From assembly GCF_026914185.1 (NCBI RefSeq), contig NC_070558.1, positions 4,340,001 through 4,404,000 of the forward strand: a stretch of DNA of 64,000 bases, read 5' to 3'. The DNA comes from Puccinia triticina (lineage: Eukaryota; Basidiomycota; Pucciniomycetes; Pucciniales; Pucciniaceae). A program made the position numbers and the translations under genes. Numbering within the stretch: the first letter of the stretch is position 1; the number at the start of each line of letters is the position of its first letter. Positions 36,606 through 47,079 of the stretch are shown here, one piece after another. The notes beneath the pieces were generated by a model that saw nothing but the letters and a program-made list of their open reading frames with translations, ran no database searches and was not told the DNA's origin.

Positions 36606-37021
36606 AGACCCTAGCGCACCAAGCTCGCGTAGCAAGAATGGAATTTTGGGGTACTTTCTTGATTTTTTCTATAGCTCACCTATCACACCCACTCCCATGT
36701 GATTAGCTCAAGGTCAGCAGAAGATGCTGGAGAAAAGAGTAGAAATCATTCTATCTCCATTGATCCCCTCTACGTTTTATTCTGGACAGAACTGTGGAAC
36801 TGAGGTACTGAGCACAGACCTTTTCCATGTAAAATCCACAGATTCAGTGTTTTTGATGTTTTTATTTGGTGTGGAGGGAATGGATTGAGATGCCTTGAAT
36901 TCTCCAGGTTGGACGGGCACAAGCCAGTCTTCAACCTCAGCAAATTTAATCTCAAGAAGGTTTTGGAAGCAAGGAATTACACACTTTTGAAAATTCCTCC
37001 CACCAAAATGTAGAATCTTGC
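36606..37021. other. Intergenic, nothing recognised
   Basis: No gene or clear repeat; minus-strand frames at 36770-37049 have no recognisable content. Confidence 0.35.
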
Positions 37022-37167
37022 CCCCGCAAAAAGGGGCGATAAGGTGCAAGTCCCTCCTGCCAAGGGCTGTCGGAGGCTTGCTTCACAAGACACATGCCCG
37101 CAGCCGCGAGGGAATTGGGTTAAGTTTGCGGCAGGAGGGACTTGCGCGCTATCACCCCCTTTTGCAG
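37022..37167. repeat. AAGTCCC hairpin repeat, fourth copy, long arms
   Basis: GCAAGTCCCTCCTGCC at the left and GGCAGGAGGGACTTGC at the right, with outer mirrored words GCAAAAAGGGG and CCCCCTTTTGC. It looks like a complete small palindromic element. A single GATGACCGG...GGCCATCGAGAGG unit, as in the hairpin arrays, lies just downstream at 37237-37272. Confidence 0.6.
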
Positions 37168-37473
37168 AGCCTAGAATCTGGGTTTGGCTGGGTGGTTTAT
37201 TCAAACCATCACAGTTTGTTGCCCTCTCAACATTACTCTTGATGACCGGTCTGTACTGGCCATCGAGAGGGATGTTCTGGTTTGATCTAAAAAGCTGGTA
37301 AGTCGGTGGAAATGTCCGCTGACCGCCTTCTTCAAGAATATTGGTGTCTGGGATGTGTGATTGTCGGTGACTTGGCTCCGCACCGCTACTATCCGCTAGC
37401 CTTCAGCGCTCCTCACTGAGCCTGATCTATAGTGTAATAATCCGCAATTGAATAAAGCTCCGCACCCCGTAAG

Positions 37474-38498
37474 TAGGGATGAAAGTGGGTTGGGTTGACC
37501 CGGCGGGTACCTGGCCCGTGTTGGGTCTGGGGCCGGGTTTGGGTCGGCTTTTGTCTCAAAAACTGTTTTTTGACCCGACCCGCCACAGACCCGCTAGATT
37601 TTTGGGTCGGGTTTGGGAAGCATATTTTCTAATTGGGTTGGCCTGCAACCCGACTACAACACCTCCAATAGTAAATTTGGGGGTTTTTGGCTCCTAAAAG
37701 GTTGGGTTGATGTGGTGTTCAAACCAGTACAGGCCCTCAAGATCATCAAAATCCAGAATTCATCAAGATCAGACATCTCAACAGCAAGAATCTTCAGCCT
37801 CAAGATTCTCATCAAGCCCCTCATTCTCAATATCCTTCAAGATTCCTTCCCCCTTCTTTTTCATATTTCTTGGTCCTAACACATGAGTCATGTGGGTTTC
37901 TTTCATCTTGTTTGTTTTATTTCTTCTCTTCTGTTGGTTGTTGTTGTGTTGTGTTTTCTTTTCTCTCCTTGTGGTGTTGTTTTGTAGTTAGGGATGTGAT
38001 GACATGTCCTGTGACATGTCACTCCCCAGAGTCCAAGTTCGGGTTTGAACTTGGAGGATGGGACGGCATGGGACTTGCTCTGATCCAAGAGAATTCCATC
38101 ACTTTTCTGATCCGCTGGCAGCATCCCCAGCACTATTCCTGATCCTTATCCCCCTTATCACCATCACCTGATCCTCCTCAAACCAACCACTGCCAACGGT
38201 ATTCCATCCCCGTCGTCTCTCAAAAATCCCCCCCAACGCTATCACACTTTCTGATCCTCATCTCATTTGCCAGACCACCACAAGGGCAGCCTCAACAGCA
38301 CCTATCCCCTCAACGCTCTGCCTACCGCCTGGCACAGTAGGAGTTCCACATCGACCCAAGACCCGTCGGGTCAGAAACCGACCTGACCCAAAACAGTAAA
38401 ACATTGGGTTGGGTTTGGGCAGCATATTTTCAAATCCGACCCAACCCAACCCGACCCGCACTAATCGGGCACTGTTTTCCAACCCGGTTTCATCCCTA
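37474..38498. mobile_element. hAT-type MITE split by a solo LTR
   Basis: Ends TAGGGATGAAAG and the complement TTTCATCCCTA, followed inward by GGGTTGG-rich sequence on both sides. Flanks are CCCGTAAG (37466-37473) and CCGGTAAG (38499-38506), an 8-bp duplication with one mismatch. Interrupted at 37711-38350. Confidence 0.75.
37711..38350 (+). mobile_element. Solo LTR related to LTRs A and C
   Basis: Starts TGTGGTGTTCAAACC, ends GGAGTTCCACA; contains the GATGTGATGACATG and GGACGGCATGGGAC blocks shared with LTRs A and C. Flanking TTGA and TCGA suggest a 4-bp duplication with one change. Confidence 0.75.
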
Positions 38499-38506
38499 CC
38501 GGTAAG

Positions 38507-38685
38507 CACAGAATCCGCAAGTAAGTCTGGAAGTAAAGATAAGGTCACGAATATATCTCCTAATACTCTAGTACGTCTGCAATTTGTAAGTACAAAATGA
38601 GTAATCCGTCCGATGATAGGATAATAGGATCAGGAAAGAGAAGAGACAATCCATGAGCCCCCTTTTTCCGTCCTTCCCTCCACGC
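38507..38685. other. Intergenic between MITE and element C
   Basis: No features seen. Ends with ACGC, the presumed target site of element C. Confidence 0.35.
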
Positions 38686-39433
38686 TGTGGTGGCCCATTT
38701 GGTTGACCGCTAGTCAGAAGCATTCTTGCCGCTGCTGCCAGCAAGATCAGCAAGTCTCAGATTCATTCTCACCCTTCAAGACTTTCAAGATTCAAGACTT
38801 CATGCATCAAGAACCAAGATCCATCCTCAAGACTTCAAGACCCTCAAGGCTTCAAGAATCCACTCCTCAAGACCTATCATCTCAAGATTTCCCTCATTCC
38901 CTCTCATCCTCAAACTCATCTCTCTTCAAGATCCTTTCCTCCCCCCCCTTCTTTCTTCTTTTTCCTGGTTGTTGTTCTTTGTTTCCTTTCTCAGTTTTAC
39001 TTTCTCCTGTCCTCCCCTGTTTGTTTGTTTATTTCTCCTGTTACGCGCGTTGGTAGGTTTCAGAGTGGAGGGTTGGTTTTGTTTTGTGTTTTTTTTTGTG
39101 TTTTTTTTTGTGTTTTTTTTTGTGTTTTTTTTTTTTTTTTTTTTTTTGTGTTTTGTTTTGTTTTGTTTTGTGTTTTGTTTTGTTTTGTCTTTGCGGGCAT
39201 CATGACAGGTCCGCTAGATGTCACAAACCCCAGACTCTGAGTTCAGCCCAAACTCAGATGATGGGGCGGCATGAACTCTGTACTGATCCAAGCCAGAAAT
39301 TCATCAAACCTTATTGATCCTGATCCTTCCTCATCTTCCCTGAGCTTCCCTTCATCCCTTTTACTGATCACTTTGCCGGCAGTATCCCCGGCCCTCTTCT
39401 CAAACACCTCAACCGCTGACGCGCGCTCAACGC
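38686..39433 (+). mobile_element. Element C 5' LTR, left part
   Basis: Starts TGTGGTGGCCCATTTGG like the solo LTR at 61570 (TGTGGTGACCCATTTGG), and follows the same block order: CAAGATCAGCAAG, pyrimidine-rich part, GGGGCGGCATGAAC, CGCGCTCAACGC. It is interrupted at 39433 by LTR G and resumes at 61177-61309. Joined length is about 881 bp. A long T-rich tract (TGTTTTTTTT units) occupies 39080-39190. Confidence 0.8.
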
Positions 39434-40215
39434 TGTGGTGATCAGTTCTGGAACTTGTGTCAAATTGTCCACGGAGCAATCAGTGCGGCGCACAGGCGGT
39501 GCGGAACCGGTGCGGAAACGGTGCGGAACGGAGCGGAGCGGAGCGCACAACTGAAGGCGGCGGCGCGCGGAGCTCGACGGCGGAACTGGACTCAGACTAA
39601 GCAGGCCAGCGCGGACTGGATAGCGGAGGTGGTGATTGGGGGAAGCCGTGGCAGCCAGAAGGGCGGCGTGTGGGATCCTGACATCATAGGCTAGACAGGG
39701 GCGTGGAAGCTAGAGAGAGGAGTTTGACGGCGGTCGAAGGCAAGCGGCGGAGACGACAGGTGTTGGCGTGAGAGCGGAGCTTGGCGGATGACGTACGTGT
39801 GTGTATAGCGCCTGACAGATGACGAGTGTGCGTGTGTGAACGGAGTTAGCGGATGGCGTGCGTGGGAGGCGGGCGGAGGATATCTAAAACCACGGTGGGG
39901 GAGGAAGGATCCGGGAGGATCATACTCCCCACAGACTCTCTTTTACGGTTTTTTTTTTTACTTTACTTTGTGGATTGTTGTGCTTCTTTTACTTTGCGTA
40001 CATTGTGGAGCGGAGTTTTACATTGCGGACTTGCTTTACGTGTTACCGTTGTGCTTTGCGGAGTTTTGTGCTGGATTTACGGCTGTTGTCTTGCAATTGT
40101 TGCGGAGTTATCTTCTTTATGCGGCGGAGCTTTATTTTACTGTTTACTTTGCGGAGCTGGATTATTTTACGTGCTTTACTTTATTTACCCCACTCAGAGC
40201 CCTACAACACGGCGG
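39434..40215 (+). mobile_element. Solo LTR G, left part
   Basis: Starts TGTGGTGATCAG after ACGC (39430-39433). Its other end ...TTCATCACA at 61172 is followed by ACGC (61173-61176), so an LTR of about 887 bp sits in the LTR of element C with a 4-bp duplication. Rich in GCGGAG words. Interrupted by element B. Confidence 0.75.
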
Positions 40216-41533
40216 TGTGGTGTGCCAAATGTGTTTCAAGTATCAAATCACATAAAGTCACAGTTTACTATTGAGAAGGAGACATATTTCTAGATGTATT
40301 ATTGCATAATTGGATTCTACAGGTCATATAACCCCTAGTCACTCACTGGAACCACTAGGCTAGCTGCACTCAGTCAAAAGTTACTAGTATTATACTGTGT
40401 TCATAAGCATAATTACATACTGTAGAGATATTTTGATAGTACATATTATAGAATTAGACTCAAGGACATATTTTTAGTGTATGTAGTGGCGTGGTTTGGC
40501 TCTTCCCATGGCATGGTTCCACCTGTGGACAACTCAATGATTGTTGTTTGGCTCCACCCACGCACCACAGCATGGTTCCAACTGTGGACACCTCCAGGGT
40601 TGTTGTTTGTCTCCACCCACGTACCACAGCATGGCTCCACCTGTGGACACCTCCATAATTGTGTAGGCGCCATGGACACCACCACGTGGACACCACATGG
40701 ACACCACAACCACGTGGGTACCATATGGACACCACCACCACAACCACGTGGATACCATCACCACATGGACACCTGTGTGGTGGTCACACCAGCAAAAATC
40801 CCTCACAAGGATCCCCACCAGCAAAAATCCCTCACATTTTACTATAAAAGGAGGAGATTTTCCCTCCTCAGTTTTCGGCATGCCACTCAGGCAATCCTAA
40901 CCAGAACACACATCTCACTCAGAGTTACTAGTCACATCCACATAAAATCCAGTAGTGTGATCTCAATCAAGTTGCCCATCAACATCTTTCATGCCTCAGA
41001 GTAGTTCTAAGTAGTCAAGTAGCAAGCATCACCCACTTGTGCTCTTAACAAGTCAGAGTGATCTTAACCCATTGTGCTCTTAACTGAAGGTTAAGGAAGA
41101 GGGCAAAGACACTTTGAATAGTTCACATATAACATCAGTTCTCTCACAAGTTTTGTATCAGTTTATCTCCACCTTTCATATCACAAACATATAAAACCAT
41201 ATAAAACATATCTTACGTTAAAGACTCATTTCCATTATCTGACTCAAGGCTGCTGTAAAACCACTCTAACTCCATTTCCCATACAAAATCCACTTTCCGC
41301 TGAATTCAAGTTTGATCTAGGTCTGATAAGAGACTGCTGCACATAGTTTTCTCTATCATTAGTTTTGCCACAACAATAAATAAATTTGTTGTGATAGCTC
41401 TTGTGTAGTATCATAGAGGGGCAGGTCTTTCAAACCACCCGTAACAGTTGTAATAGCTTCTTACATCTTTGCAATATTATAACTGGTATTTCCCCCTCGC
41501 AGAACTGCCACCCGTCCCAAAGGAGTTCTCACA
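40216..41533 (+). repeat. Element B 5' LTR
   Basis: TGTGGTGTGCCAAAT...GGAGTTCTCACA. It contains CACGTG-bearing ACCACGTGGACACC repeats at 40680-40770, two copies of CAGCAAAAATCCCTCACA (40788-40836), a TATA box at 40843, and AATAAATAAA inside a CACAACA...TGTTGTG stem near 41372, the likely polyadenylation region. Confidence 0.93.
40843..40850 (+). promoter_or_regulatory. TATA box of LTR B
   Basis: TATAAAAG directly downstream of two AGCAAAAATCCCTCACA direct repeats; same arrangement in the 3' LTR (60373) and, with about four repeats, in the solo LTR at 13546-14406. Confidence 0.6.
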
Positions 41534-41777
41534 TCTGGTGTCCCAACAGTGGCCGACGAAATTCAGAAGATCAACAACAAATCACCATCAGCAACACGGA
41601 AATAAATAAACAGTGGATAACAATACGAACCGAAACCGAGAGGAGGAGCGTATTTGGCACAACCCCGGCTTTTCAGAACAGGAACGAGAGTTTGTAAGCG
41701 AATACATTGACGAGGTCCCGCAAGGCAACACGGATATTCACGAAACCCTAGCAAGCGTGCTACAAGAAAACCACACA

Positions 41778-43703
41778 ATGGCTGAAGAATCAACAAATCC
41801 TACAGCGGTTCTCCAGGAGAAAGAGCAAGAGATATCTAAGTTGCAAGCTTCTCTGCAAGAAATGATGGAAGAAATGCGGCAAATGCGCAAAAATCAGGAG
41901 AAGATGCAGGCTGTACTAGACACACCTCAACAGAGACCAATCTCAGAAACACCTGCGCTAGCACAAAGAACTTCTTTGAGATTTGCAGAGTCAACACCTT
42001 ACACGGATAGGACACAGATTTTAGAGACAACTCTGGGTGCAGGGGACGAGAGCTTTTTGATGTCACCAGGACCATTACCTGTGGCCGGAGGTCCATCGCC
42101 AGAGTCAAGTCAGGCCCGACCTCATACCAAAATCATGTTGCCAGACGAGCGCAAAGGAGTTATACTTGACGTCAAGAAGACAAATCTTCACTTTGATGGC
42201 ACGGACGTAGAGACATTCATACAGAGGGTAGAGAAGGTTGCTTCAATTCAAGGCGCCGGTGCAATTGACCTGGCATTTCAATTGCCACTTATCATCAATA
42301 ATAAGAAGATAAGTGAAGCTCTTGAGCAGATGGACGGACATGAGACGGGTAACTGGGAGCTTCTGAAGAAGCAGATGATCAGGAAATGGGGCAGGGCTAT
42401 TCCTTTTAGGAAATATAGGGAAGATGCCATACCACAGTTGATCCAGAAGGCCCGTGACAGTCAGGGTATCAAAACTAGAATTGAGTATAAGAAGTTCATT
42501 GGTGAGCTTGAAGAAATGACAGACTATTTTACTCAAATGGGATACAGTCACTTGAATCCAGAAAGCGGTAATCCTCTTTGGAGGGCTCTTTCTGCTGAGC
42601 TGAAGAAGGAAGTCACCAAAGAGTTAGCTCATGCCAAGGAACTCAGGAAAACCAGAGACGGACGTAATATCATCCCCGAATTGGACACGTTAAAGAAATA
42701 TGTGGACATGGCCCTAATCATTATTGACTTTGACGATGACAAGGTAGCATCCACTACAAAAGAGGGGCCCAAGAAGAAGGTTGCCATTCAGGATCCTACT
42801 GAGACAGAGGAGTTGAAGGAGAAAGTAAAGAAGCTCACCAATGCACTAGAATACCAGACTAGAGCTGCCCCTCCTCATCTTAGCAGACCCTCTTCACCCG
42901 GATTTTCAGAATCAAGACCAGGTTTTTCAGACACAAGGCCCCGGTTTGCACCATTAGAATGTTACTACTGTAAAGAGAGACATACCCTATCTGAGTGTGA
43001 ATCTTACAATCAGGACATGCAGACTAGAAGGATGTACAGATATCAAGGAGTTTACTACTACCCAAATAGACAGCCTATTTTAGTAGATAAAGACTCCTCT
43101 GTGCGGCAAATGGTACAGAGGTTCCACGATGAACAAAGCACGGTAAATGAGACCACTGCTGCGGCTCCGGAATCAACATCAGCCGTCATAGAGCTAGAAG
43201 AATGGGGATCATGGGTTCCACCTCAAATGCACATTGAAGAAGGAGAGGTGCAGAACAATATAGGGTTTGGACTCAGAAAATCTCAAAGAATTCAGGAGAA
43301 AACCACTTCAGGAACTAGTCAATCCTTACCTACTAAACCACAAGAGTCAATCAGCAAAGCACCCCCACCAAATCAGGAAGCATTAAAAGCCCCCACTAGG
43401 AGGAAAAGCTTTCCTGGGTCCTGGATGGAAGAGGAAGAAAATGTGGAAGAAGAGGGTGTACAGCACAAAGCACCAGCTTCTGAGAAGGCAAGCAAAACCA
43501 GGGAAGAGTCTCCATCAAGTAAGGAAGAATCAAACCCCAGATTAGACAAGTCTATCCGCAACAAGTTCTATAAACAGACATACACTCTCACCTTAGAGGA
43601 AATTGTAAAAATTGCCCCACATTTCTTGAGAGGTCTACAAGAATGCCAACCAGAACCTGAAACGCCAGGGAAAGGAGTAATTAAACTGTTCTACTGGTGT
43701 TGA
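41778..43703 (+). CDS. gag: Element B gag
   Basis: Structural protein forming the retrotransposon particle; 641 residues from the ATG at 41778. The frame is open upstream from 41613 but without an ATG. The first 80 residues are a coiled-coil-like stretch (QEKEQEISKLQASLQEMMEE). A capsid-like segment lies around residues 115-330. A zinc knuckle CYYCKERHTLSEC is near residue 395, followed by an acidic, Pro/Ser-rich C-terminus. The knuckle spacing is C-X2-C-X3-H-X4-C, one residue shorter than the usual form seen in element A. The stop at 43701 lies within a 23-nt overlap with the open protease frame, which is in the +1 frame, so protease may be made by +1 shifting or from another message; alternatively an indel has separated the two. 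Confidence 0.85.
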   Translation: MAEESTNPTAVLQEKEQEISKLQASLQEMMEEMRQMRKNQEKMQAVLDTPQQRPISETPALAQRTSLRFAESTPYTDRTQILETTLGAGDESFLMSPGPLPVAGGPSPESSQARPHTKIMLPDERKGVILDVKKTNLHFDGTDVETFIQRVEKVASIQGAGAIDLAFQLPLIINNKKISEALEQMDGHETGNWELLKKQMIRKWGRAIPFRKYREDAIPQLIQKARDSQGIKTRIEYKKFIGELEEMTDYFTQMGYSHLNPESGNPLWRALSAELKKEVTKELAHAKELRKTRDGRNIIPELDTLKKYVDMALIIIDFDDDKVASTTKEGPKKKVAIQDPTETEELKEKVKKLTNALEYQTRAAPPHLSRPSSPGFSESRPGFSDTRPRFAPLECYYCKERHTLSECESYNQDMQTRRMYRYQGVYYYPNRQPILVDKDSSVRQMVQRFHDEQSTVNETTAAAPESTSAVIELEEWGSWVPPQMHIEEGEVQNNIGFGLRKSQRIQEKTTSGTSQSLPTKPQESISKAPPPNQEALKAPTRRKSFPGSWMEEEENVEEEGVQHKAPASEKASKTREESPSSKEESNPRLDKSIRNKFYKQTYTLTLEEIVKIAPHFLRGLQECQPEPETPGKGVIKLFYWC

Positions 43704-43752
43704 CGCTGAAGATGAAGATGACACACGGCTCAGTTATGCTTGTCCTGTTGGG

Positions 43753-44898
43753 ATGGTGGATATGACCATCAATAGTAGGAAGATCAGGACTTTAGTTGAT
43801 ACAGGTGCAGAAATGAACATCATTCCAGACACCCTGGCAAGTCAGTTGGGACTAGTAACTACAGAGATATTTATGCGTCTCAGAGGGATTGGGGGTCACT
43901 TCACACCAATTGTAGGACTAGCAGAAAAAATACCCATTAGTGTTCTTCCCGGCTACGTCCACTTGGCCAACTTTTTCGTAGTAAGAGGCTCAGTTCATAC
44001 AGTTTTAGGTCGACCTTTCCTAGCAGATCATAACATAAGATTACAGTTGTCCAATCAGAAGGGCAAGGTATTAAGTTTTCCCGATTCAGAGGGAAGAAGA
44101 GTATGCATACCTATCTGTTTGCCTAGTACACCCGGGTGGCACAAAGAAGCTCCAACATTCAGGCAGAATTGCTCCTTCCAAGTAGTTGATTGGGATATTT
44201 TTAATAAATTTGCTAATCGAACAGTGGGAAGGGAAGACAATAATGTTCCAGTGGTTGAATGGGATCAGTTGGAGGAACTGGGATCTACGCTAGGGACCGG
44301 CCAGCTGAATTCAGGAGAAGAAGAGTTGCCACAAGGAGAAATTTTGTCCAGCATAGATTCAAACCCAGTCTTAATAAGGGAGGACCCTTGGCAAGTATTT
44401 GTTGCCGAACCAGTAGATTGGGCAAATGAGTTGGGAGCAGCTATTCTCACAGAAGAGGAGCAGATTAGAGTGGACACCCAACTTGCAGAAGCAGAAGTGC
44501 TGTGGGAAGCAGAACCTATAGTCAATCCAGACCTGCGATTGGAATTATACTGGGTCGAACATTATATACCCCGCAGGTTCAGAGAAGTTTTTGACAAAAC
44601 TAATAGACCCAAGAGAGAGAGAAAGGGACAGGAGTGGCTCAGAGAGTTACCCGGAGGTTTCACAGACTCACTAGATTTTTTGCAGCTTCTGAATTACTCA
44701 GGGGGGCAAGCATTTGTCAAGCAGGGATCTTGGACTTCCAGATTTGGCTTTGTGAGCAGCAAAGTAAGACAGAAACTTTATTCCGGGGGAGGTAAGAAAT
44801 GGTATAAGGCTCATGTATCTAGTAAAAAGGCTAGAGCGGAGAAATGGAGGAAACACAAGATTTACGTTTCCACTTATGTGGGATCATATTTTTGTTAA
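43753..44898 (+). CDS. Element B protease ORF
   Basis: Aspartic protease that processes retrotransposon polyproteins. The catalytic motif LVDTGAEMN is at residues 14-22 and the flap-distal motif VLGRPFLADH about 65 residues later, matching the DSG...ILGRPFL arrangement in element A. The frame is already open from 43681, and the upstream reading (DTRLSYACPVG) aligns with element A's DSRLYSCPLG, so the true protein is probably continuous with gag through a frameshift. The C-terminal 250 residues, after the protease domain, are acidic and then basic and are not recognised. In element A the protease is fused to gag and pol follows at once; here pol is about 3 kb further (11 kb with the nested insertion). 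Confidence 0.8.
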   Translation: MVDMTINSRKIRTLVDTGAEMNIIPDTLASQLGLVTTEIFMRLRGIGGHFTPIVGLAEKIPISVLPGYVHLANFFVVRGSVHTVLGRPFLADHNIRLQLSNQKGKVLSFPDSEGRRVCIPICLPSTPGWHKEAPTFRQNCSFQVVDWDIFNKFANRTVGREDNNVPVVEWDQLEELGSTLGTGQLNSGEEELPQGEILSSIDSNPVLIREDPWQVFVAEPVDWANELGAAILTEEEQIRVDTQLAEAEVLWEAEPIVNPDLRLELYWVEHYIPRRFREVFDKTNRPKRERKGQEWLRELPGGFTDSLDFLQLLNYSGGQAFVKQGSWTSRFGFVSSKVRQKLYSGGGKKWYKAHVSSKKARAEKWRKHKIYVSTYVGSYFC

Positions 44899-45221
44899 AG
44901 CCAATAAAAACCCTTTCACAATTTTTTATGCTTCTTTTTGTACCAACATTGGGTAGACAGATAGTAGGAAAAAGAAAACAGTGATTTTTTTCTAGGTCAT
45001 AGGTGCAAGCAGATAGGAAAAGAGCAGACACTGCTGCAATAAGAGTTTTTTTTAGCCACAGATTTTTTTTTTTTTTTTTTTTTTTGGTACCTTTGTTCCG
45101 TCAGATTTGGTCTAAATAGGACTTACTAAATTAGGATTAATAACGGGTAGGAGTTGGTCAGAAATCACTCAATTAAAGTCACATGTACATAGGATATATA
45201 TAAAAAAGGGGACCAGACTTA
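44899..45221. other. Spacer between protease and antisense gene
   Basis: A T run of about 22 lies near 45062. This interval should hold the 3' end signals of both converging transcripts; no ORF. Confidence 0.4.
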
Positions 45222-47079
45222 CTAGAAGCAACAGGAATCAATGTAAAATTTTTGTGCAGTAAACAGCGCCTCACTGATGGTGCACACATCTCCCCAGTCA
45301 TGGCGCGAAGGGTTGGAGCTTTTGATAAAGGTATCAAGAACCTCGGATAGTTGAAGGAAGGCGGCGCGGAATTGGATGCGAGGATCATCCGGGGTGAGGT
45401 TTCCCCCGGAAACGGGAAGAACCCTGGAAGCGGGGAGAGTCGGGGGCTGCATATTCAAACTCAAGTGGGCTTGAAGTGGGTCGGGCATGCCGAACCCAAA
45501 GTTAAACTCAGGGGACGCCGAGAGCGAGTTGAAGAAGGTGTTCGCAGCCGTTTCAACAGCAGTCGGGCGAGAGGCGCTAGCAGTCGGGACATCTGGAGGC
45601 GCCATATCGATTGCCTTGATCAAGGCTGATTAAGCATACGACTAGTAGCCATGCCGACCAGGAGATCTTTGGGAATGGGGAGAGCTTACTATGAGAGCGA
45701 GCGGATATGAAACGTCCCCGGGCATCTCTGAGACGAGGCTTTGCTGGGTGACTAGGGGTTTTGCTCACCTGTTCAGCTGCAACCCTCAATCGTTTCTTAG
45801 CGGGCTTGGGAGGTACGTATGAAGAATCACTCGAGTTATCCTCGATGCTCGGCCACGAGGAGATCGAGGTAGCTACTATATAATCCAGGAAAGGAGTAAG
45901 GTCAGCAAACAGTAGGGAGCAGATATGTTAGTTTGAACAAATCAAACGGACTATTGTTGTGAGCCGCATCTTGGCTTGGCCAGCTCTGCGGAGAGGGGTC
46001 CGTGGCAGCAATCATCCCAGCAGTTAAGGGGGGACGAACATCAAGCCCCACACTGCTCATGGAGTGATTGGACCGAGCGGAGTCGTCAGCATGGTAGGTA
46101 CCATCCAAAATCGTTGGATTGGGGAACCCGGCCGCGTAGGTAGAGTTAAACAAGTTCGCAATATGATCATCCCAACACCCTGCTAGTAATATTATAACCC
46201 AAGAGGAGCTAGAAGTCAGAAGTGTACAATGCACGAGATTTGGGACGAAAGAGATAACTCACGATTGGCTAGGTCGTTCACAACGGGCGGGTTGGTCTGC
46301 AGGTTTGAACCATGGGTCGGAGAAGGTTCAATCAACCCAATAGCCGAGTGTCTAGAACTTATGGCTGTAACAATTTGTATAAGCCGAGGATCAGTGCTCC
46401 ACAAGAAAAAAATAAAGAGGGCTAGATATAAGAGAGGAGGCTTACTGTCTTCAAGATCGTATTGCTCGTCTTGCTCCGACCATGGACGGCCATCAATTTC
46501 AGGCATTGGAGGATAAGCCGGCGATGCTGCGGCGGCCAGCAGGCGGTTTCGGCGATCGCCAAACGTTTCGCCTAGCAAGGAACCAACTACACAGTATTTG
46601 TTAAAACTTGCTTAATGAATCAGGCTTAAAAGATACATACCCTCACGGAGGTTGTCTCCGATTACCGGCGCGGGGACTTGATATAAAAGACAACACGATC
46701 AGCGCTAATGATGGAATCATCACAGATGAGGAATCAGAATGGGCATACCGTGATTGGACATGACGTCGAGCGGAGAACCGGGACCAGAGGTATGCGAGTC
46801 CGAATGCGCACGAACATTAAATGGGGCTGAAAACAAGTGGATATAATCAACAAGCTGGAGTTCTCCTTTAGAAGCTCTTATCAAGACAATAGGATTGAGC
46901 GTACTAGGGAACTCCCCATCAAAGATATGACGGATTGCTTCTCTCAAGTGGGGAGGGGTTTGGAGTAACCCAAGACTAGTAACGGAGTCGCCATCCTCAT
47001 TGAAGGGGTTGGTAGGCGCATAATCAGTAGAGATTGAATAGATGGAAGGACTACGCGAAGGGAAAAATAAGCCAGACAT
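45222..47079 (-). CDS. Antisense passenger gene in element B, unknown function
   Basis: Seven exons in coding order: 46749-47079, 46641-46676, 46446-46586, 46263-46364, 45952-46182, 45690-45875, 45222-45625. Together they give 476 residues. All six introns are phase 1 and 50-82 nt, mostly with good donors (GTATGC, GTATGT, GTAAGC, GTGAGT); the fifth donor, GTCCGT, is the weakest, and acceptor 45875 could be 45872. A TATAAAAGG box lies 48 bp upstream of the ATG. The protein starts MSGLFFPSRSPSIYS, has a segment HLREAIRHIFDGEFPSTLNP, acidic and Ser/Pro-rich middle parts, a basic stretch PPKPAKKRLRVAAEQ that could be a nuclear signal, and a C-terminal helical region (RAAFLQLSEVLDTFIKSS). No domain recognised. 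It runs opposite to the retrotransposon genes, between protease and pol. Confidence 0.75.

Noticed and set aside
40690..40790. CRISPR-like spaced repeats (ACCACGTGGACACC)
   Set aside because: Eukaryotic LTR context, irregular spacing, no cas genes; simple promoter repeats.
40446..40900. Frames rich in Trp/Val/His/Thr in LTR B, duplicated near 60000
   Set aside because: They arise from the ACCACGTGGACACC repeats in the LTR promoter region.
44200..44900. C-terminal half of the B protease ORF as an envelope protein
   Set aside because: No signal peptide or membrane span is visible; it is acidic then basic and soluble-looking.
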